This document shows positions 8,535-11,772 of a stretch of 11,772 nucleotides of DNA, piece by piece (positions within the stretch are counted from its first letter, which is position 1; the number at the start of each line of letters is the position of its first letter). The DNA lies in the NCBI GenBank assembly GCA_004151065.3, contig NWUY0304263017.1, positions 11,502 to 23,273 of the forward strand, in the 5' to 3' direction. Origin of the DNA: Larix sibirica (Eukaryota > Streptophyta > Pinopsida > Pinales > Pinaceae). The position numbers and the translations under genes were made by a program. The notes under the pieces were generated by a model. It made no database searches. It had not been told where the DNA came from and saw only the letters and a list, made by a program, of their open reading frames with translations.

Positions 8535-8690
8535 AAAGTAGGTTGACCCTAGGTAATCGTAGAACTACCCGACATATCTAAGCCCAACTTGTTAATTTAG
8601 GTTTAGAGTAGATAGAGTGGGGCTCCCCACATAAGGGCCCAGAGTTAGGACCTCGTGTCGGTACGAACACCAACCACTTCTTCACGAGAA
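8535..8690. other. GC-richer island of unknown origin
   Basis: Within AT-rich spacer this segment is clearly GC-richer and contains a 14-nt hairpin-like palindrome GTGGGGCTCCCCAC (8617-8630), a GGGCCC site at 8635-8640 and a CTCGTG/CACGAG inverted pair. I do not recognise it. It might be an LTR or other transposon fragment; no primer-binding site or terminal dinucleotide pair is evident. Confidence 0.4.
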
Positions 8691-8937
8691 TTATTATGAC
8701 ATTATATAATGTATTTGAAAATAAATAAACATAACATTTGCCAGAATGCAATATGTTTTCTCTGGCAAGTACCATTGACCGATGCTGGGGACTTATGGAA
8801 ATTATTATTGTATTGTATTTTATTTAATTTGTCTTTATCGCAGGGAAGAAAATATTGCATTTGTAATGATTGTGAATAATGATAAATATTTAGGTTGTTG
8901 TGCGGAATTTTGACTTGTAATAAATATGAAGAGATTG

Positions 8938-8960
8938 CCACGTGGTAAGTACTATATAAT
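8938..8960 (+). promoter_or_regulatory. G-box adjacent to TATA-like sequence
   Basis: CCACGTGG at 8938-8945 contains the plant G-box core CACGTG, and TATATAAT follows at 8953-8960. Together they resemble a compact promoter, but they are only eight bases apart and no credible gene begins downstream. Chance occurrence is quite possible in this AT-rich DNA. Confidence 0.25.
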
Positions 8961-9278
8961 AAAAAAATATCAAAGCTTCAAACTAACTACGTTAAACATT
9001 GGCTGCCTTCACCAACTAATTACCTATGTTTCAATACTTTGGGCCTTTAACATCATAGAATATTATTAATAAATCAAATTCCAGTATGGCATGTTACTTT
9101 GTGTACGAGGAAATATTTTATGCATATGAGTGATAAAGGACGGGTATTTGAATTACACTTTTTGACTTTTTGTTTGTACTTTGGAATATTTTTTGGGTTT
9201 AAAATACACATGAAATTATGTCGGAATATTGTAAAATTAAATGAGATTTCAATGGTTATCACAGCCAGGGTTGGAATT

Positions 9279-9299
9279 TGACGGGCAAAATGCCCGTCA
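9279..9299. repeat. Perfect 9-bp hairpin with 3-nt loop
   Basis: TGACGGGCA at 9279-9287 pairs with TGCCCGTCA at 9291-9299 around an AAA loop. It is GC-rich against an AT-rich background, which makes chance unlikely. Similar GACGGG/CCCGTC palindromes occur in subterminal regions of some plant CACTA transposons, but no CACTA terminus is seen beside it. Confidence 0.85.
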
Positions 9300-9316
9300 G
9301 AAGGCATTTTGACCGT
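9281..9316. repeat. Overlapping 14-bp inverted repeat, 13 of 14 matching
   Basis: ACGGGCAAAATGCC at 9281-9294 is matched in inverse orientation by GGCATTTTGACCGT at 9303-9316 with one mismatch. The left arm overlaps the hairpin at 9279-9299, so two alternative foldings compete. More GACGG/CCGT-type motifs occur near 9343 and 9385, giving a cluster over about 130 bases. Confidence 0.75.
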
Positions 9317-9667
9317 AATATACGTTTAATAATTTTACATTGCCGTTTCACACGATGTGTTTTGAAACTTCCGGAACGTTTTTTTGACGGTTTAAATGTT
9401 TTCAAAAACGTCTTTATACCTAGTCACCTATTTACCTATATTCTCCCACAGCTGTCCTCTCACGCTCTGGCAGGCTCCAACTCTGCAATGTAATTAATGA
9501 GATCCACCAATTTACATTCAATTCCACCAGTTCGCAGTTGGTAGCGATCCAAGTCGGTCACTGTGTTGTGTTGTATCTAATGAATTAATTAGACAGGCGA
9601 GTGACGCCATCATAGCATTGGATTTTGACAGAGTAACTATTCTTTGGGTTATTACATGTGGATTTAT

Positions 9668-9669
9668 NN
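9668..9669. other. Two undetermined bases (NN)
   Basis: The sequence has two N at these positions, ten to fifteen bases inside the apparent left end of LINE copy 2. They may mark low-quality sequence or a joined gap, so the breakpoint of the insertion cannot be taken as exact. Confidence 0.95.
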
Positions 9670-10230
9670 GTGTTGAAAGTATCTAATTCATGGAAGACGA
9701 CCTTACTCTCCTTTCCTGTGATTAGTAAGCACCTTACGTGGAAAGTAGGTAATGGCAAGACTTTAATTGTTGGAGAAGACTCGTGGTTTGCTAGTGGGCC
9801 TAACAGTTTTTTGCCTGATCCAATGATCCAGCATCTCAGATTGTAGGGTGTTTACAAGCTTCATCAAGTGGCAAACAATAGGTCGCCTTCCTCCTTTGTG
9901 CAAAGCTGGGTATCGGTAGAGGCTCTCGGGTTTCGAGGGGAACAAGCCATTGGTTGGACAGGTTTCATTAATCTTTAAAAGTTTCATATCCATCTAAGGG
10001 ATGATGCAGATCAGCTGGTTTGGGGCTTTGATCCGTCTGGTATGTATTCTCCTAGTAGAGGCTTTGAAAGCTTGGTTAAGCAGGGGGGTTCAGACATTTG
10101 CTGGTGGTGGCGGCCTTTATGGAAGCCTAATTGTTCGCCAAAGACAAAATTGTTATCCTGGTTTTTGGTCAATGGGAAAGCTTTGTCATGGGACCAGTTA
10201 CAGCGCCGAGGTTGGGAAGGTCCAGGTAGG

Positions 10231-10284
10231 TGTGCGCTTTGCAGATTGGATGAAGAAACTAACAGTCACCTTTCTGTATCATGC
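10231..10284 (+). other. zf-RVT zinc ligands of copy 2
   Basis: The residues CALC, then His after eight and Cys after four more, give CX2CX8HX4C, identical in spacing to LINE copy 1. All ligands are intact and no stop interrupts them. The preceding CSPKTKLLSWFLVNGKAL segment corresponds to the P.K...F.W part of the zf-RVT family pattern. Confidence 0.82.
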
Positions 10285-10590
10285 TCTTTCCTGATTCAAG
10301 TGTGGAAGGAATTAGAAGTGCTTTTAAAGCACAGGTTTGTATGGGAGGGCTCTTCATTGCAGGTTTGTTTACAGAATTGGCTCCCCGATCAAAGAAATGA
10401 TCTTTTCAAAATCCTGCCTCTTATCGTCACGTGGCAGTGCTGGATTGCTAGAAGCTCTTTTGTCTTCGAAGACGTGAACCCGGGCCCTCTTCCCACTGCC
10501 AGATCAATTGTGGCCACCTTTTCACACTTTGCCCAACGCGAAAAGATAGAAGAATACAGACCTCCAGTGTTGCTTGATTTAAACCTTGAG

Positions 10591-11000
10591 TCTTGGTCTT
10601 TTTTCGATGGTGCCTCGAATCAAAACAAAGTTGGGACAGGGGGCCTTCTTTTTTTAAATCAGAAGTTGTTTTTCAAGTTCCAGGCAGGTTTAGGGGTGGG
10701 CATGAACAACTACTCTAAGCTTCACGCTTCACGCTTCACGCGTTACTTATTTTGCTAACTCTAGCAAAAAAGGAAGACGTTAAGTGCCTGCAAGTCTTTG
10801 GAGACTCGCAGCTTGTTATTCACTGGGAAAACGATCGTGAGTGTCACAATCTGGAGTTAAGCCCAATTTTAGCCGAGATAAAGACTCTCAAAGCAGACAT
10901 GGAAAATATCTCTTTTTCTCATATTTCTCGGGAAAAGAACGCAAAAGCTGATATTCTTTCCAAAGTGGGATTGGACTTGAGAAGCGGTCAATGGACCATC
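10591..11000 (+). other. RNase H-like domain of copy 2
   Basis: Three of the four catalytic positions are preserved: Asp in FFDGAS (codon 10606), Asp in VFGDS (codon 10803) and Asp in NAKADILSK (codon 10950). The second position, usually Glu in the NNYxEL motif, is Lys (AAG, 10717). The frame is broken once, between the second and third sites, by a 14-nt slippage expansion. The C-terminal GQWTI motif, common after RNase H in plant LINEs, is present. Confidence 0.87.
10721..10741. repeat. 7-bp unit repeated three times, source of a frameshift
   Basis: TTCACGC occurs three times in tandem. Taking away two units (14 nt) joins the upstream frame to the frame holding VFGDS and leaves an ordinary RNase H helix sequence, so the array is best explained as replication slippage after insertion. 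Confidence 0.9.
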
Positions 11001-11066
11001 CAAAAGGTGAGCGATGGAAGTTGTGTTGGCAGCCAACAGGTTACTATTTGGGAACTTGTCGTCTAG

Positions 11067-11393
11067 TTTCCAAGCTTCTAGCTCTACAGGGTCCTGAGTG
11101 TTCGATTCCAGGGTTATGGTCTCTTGACTGCAACAAAGAGTGAAGCAGCTGGATCACAGGTTTTGTGTTTTGATTATGAACGAAGATCCGAGATTGGCAG
11201 TTTTGTTGTTTTGTTTTAAAGAACCTTAGCAGGCTTTGTGTTTATTGACTTACTTAGAGGACTGTATATTAGATTCACTTATCTGAACTTTTCTTTGATT
11301 TTTGTGTGGCTACGGTTTAGCCAGCTTTCGCAAAATGTAAACTTCGTTTTTTGCTAAATAAAGGTTATGATTTTTTTTCCAGGGAAAAAAAAA
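11067..11393 (+). other. 3' UTR and A-tail of LINE copy 2
   Basis: This non-coding segment follows the ORF2 stop and is T-rich toward its end. The terminal 60 bases match the end of LINE copy 1 in motif order (AATGTAA, T-run, AATAAA, TTATG, T-run, CCA, A-tail). The tail is nine A at 11385-11393 followed by G and AAAA. Confidence 0.8.
11357..11362 (+). promoter_or_regulatory. AATAAA polyadenylation-like signal, LINE copy 2
   Basis: AATAAA sits 22 bases before the A9 tail, a normal distance for a polyadenylation signal, and at the equivalent place to the signal in copy 1. Confidence 0.6.
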
Positions 11394-11458
11394 GAAAACG
11401 ACAGTTATTAAATCAATCAACAAACTAATTTGTCATTAACACGAAGCTTGTTAGAATA

Positions 11459-11476
11459 TGTGTGTGTGTGTGTGTG
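11459..11476. repeat. (TG)9 microsatellite
   Basis: Nine uninterrupted TG dinucleotides. It is probably variable in length between individuals. Confidence 0.95.
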
Positions 11477-11572
11477 AAATCGTTTTAATCATCGTCTATT
11501 TATGTGTTTTAATCTATTTAAGAGAATAATTGCTCTTAGTAGTCACTGCACAATAGAGGCAATTCGTCAGTC

Positions 11573-11703
11573 AAGAAAGCTTATGAAGCTTGTTGATTAC
11601 CCTACAATTGTAAAAGTTCCCTTCCATGTTAACGTTTTAAGAAAGATTATGAAGCATGTTGATTACTAGATATTGTAAAAGTTCCTTCCACGTTAATATT
11701 TAT
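11573..11703. repeat. Diverged tandem duplication, 66-bp unit
   Basis: The unit starting AAGAAAG at 11573 repeats at 11639. Shared blocks include TTATGAAGC, TGTTGATTAC and ATTGTAAAAGTTCC, with several substitutions and small length differences. Its origin predates that of the 7824-8073 duplication, judging by divergence. No coding content is evident. Confidence 0.85.
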
Positions 11704-11772
11704 CTTGCCTTTTGTTGCCGCGTGGATGAACACCTAGGGGGGAACACGGTAGAAATATTCAAGCCACTCGGT

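Larger units (their letters stand above)
7344..9654. other. AT-rich spacer between the two LINEs, no genes seen
   Basis: This stretch of about 2.3 kb contains only short, low-complexity open frames on both strands and nothing recognisable as protein or structural RNA. A 68-codon frame at 7729-7935 merely crosses a tandem duplication. The identifiable contents are (TA)n runs near 7398-7409 and 7492-7506, a palindrome, two tandem duplications, several hairpins, a GC-richer block and a cluster of GACGG/CCGTC inverted repeats, listed separately. Confidence 0.7.
9658..11066 (+). pseudogene. LINE ORF2 C-terminal remnant (linker, zf-RVT, RNase H), copy 2
   Basis: A single frame runs from 9658 to about 10720 with stops at 9844 (TAG) and 9976 (TAA). 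It begins in the linker (LTWKVGNGKTLIVGEDSWF, about 9733-9789), passes a zf-RVT module (ligands between 10231 and 10284) and enters RNase H at SWSFFDGAS. At 10721-10741 a 7-bp unit is present three times; removing two units restores the frame, which continues from about 10742 through VFGDSQLVIHW and REKNAKADILSK to a TAG at 11064-11066. The remnant lacks endonuclease and reverse transcriptase, so even undamaged it could not transpose by itself. A 238-codon stretch (10042-10758) remains open. Confidence 0.88.
9655..11393 (+). mobile_element. LINE copy 2: 5'-truncated plant L1-type retrotransposon
   Basis: Only the last part of ORF2 is present (linker, zf-RVT, RNase H), followed by a 3' UTR, AATAAA and an A9 tail. 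Truncation at the 5' end is the commonest outcome of L1 insertion. Its first recognisable codons correspond to the region near 5640 of LINE copy 1, about 2.75 kb into ORF2. It has far fewer lesions than copy 1: two stops and one frameshift over about 1.4 kb. The exact left boundary is uncertain because two undetermined bases lie at 9668-9669 and upstream codons show no similarity. No target-site duplication is convincing. Confidence 0.87.
11394..11772. other. Right flank, no genes seen
   Basis: After the LINE tail the sequence is AT-rich and contains a (TG)9 microsatellite and a 66-bp tandem duplication. The last 60 bases are GC-richer (around CCGCGTGG and CCTAGGGGGG) but run off the window edge unrecognised. 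Confidence 0.65.

Noticed and set aside
8578-8941. Two overlapping minus-strand frames of 65 and 79 codons
   Set aside because: No domain, signal peptide or codon pattern supports them, and they overlap each other in different frames.
9074-9493. Short frames on both strands around the GACGG cluster
   Set aside because: The + and - frames overlap almost completely and cross palindromic DNA; nothing resembles a protein family.
9648-11410. GTTATTA at 9648-9654 and 11404-11410 as a target-site duplication of LINE copy 2
   Set aside because: Only seven AT-rich bases match, and the right copy is ten bases past the A9 tail instead of next to it.
1-11772. CRISPR array, bacterial operon, tRNA or rRNA genes
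   Set aside because: No regularly spaced identical repeats, no ribosome-binding-site-led gene runs and no cloverleaf or rRNA-like sequence were seen; the content is eukaryotic retrotransposon and spacer.

Overview
This window looks like intergenic plant nuclear DNA, probably from a seed plant with a large, repeat-rich genome; a gymnosperm is possible but is only my impression. The signs are two L1-type LINE retrotransposons of the plant kind (ORF1 with a DUF4283-like domain and a CCHC zinc knuckle; ORF2 with endonuclease, reverse transcriptase, zf-RVT and a C-terminal RNase H), AT-rich spacers, simple repeats and no bacterial gene organisation. No host gene, tRNA or rRNA is recognisable. All family assignments come from reading motifs; no database search was run.

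Layout. 1-612 is AT-rich flank. About 613-7333 is a near full-length but badly decayed LINE (copy 1): a short leader, ORF1 remnant (about 800-2889), ORF2 remnant (2892-7056) and a 3' UTR with AATAAA and a short A-rich tail. ORF1 changes frame at least twice and ORF2 about nine times, with many in-frame stops, so neither can make its protein. 7334-9654 is AT-rich spacer with a near-perfect 40-nt palindrome, a recent 128/122-bp tandem duplication, an older 56-bp duplication, an unexplained GC-richer block, a G-box beside a TATA-like stretch, and a cluster of GACGG/CCGTC inverted repeats resembling DNA-transposon subterminal sequence. About 9655-11393 is a second, 5'-truncated and much better preserved LINE (copy 2), holding only the last part of ORF2 (linker, zf-RVT, RNase H), a 3' UTR, AATAAA and an A9 tail. 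11394-11772 is flank with a (TG)9 microsatellite and a 66-bp tandem duplication.

How the parts relate. Both LINEs lie on the + strand and share domain order, CX2CX8HX4C spacing in zf-RVT, RNase H sequence and a very similar 3' terminus, so they belong to one lineage but inserted at different times: copy 1 is old and copy 2 younger. In copy 2 RNase H the only frame break coincides with a three-fold 7-bp repeat whose two extra units (14 nt) account exactly for the shift. Both copies carry Lys where the RNase H catalytic Glu is expected.

I found no convincing undescribed biological system. The points worth a second look concern retrotransposon decay, the shared Glu-to-Lys change, local duplications and the palindromic cluster near 9.3 kb.
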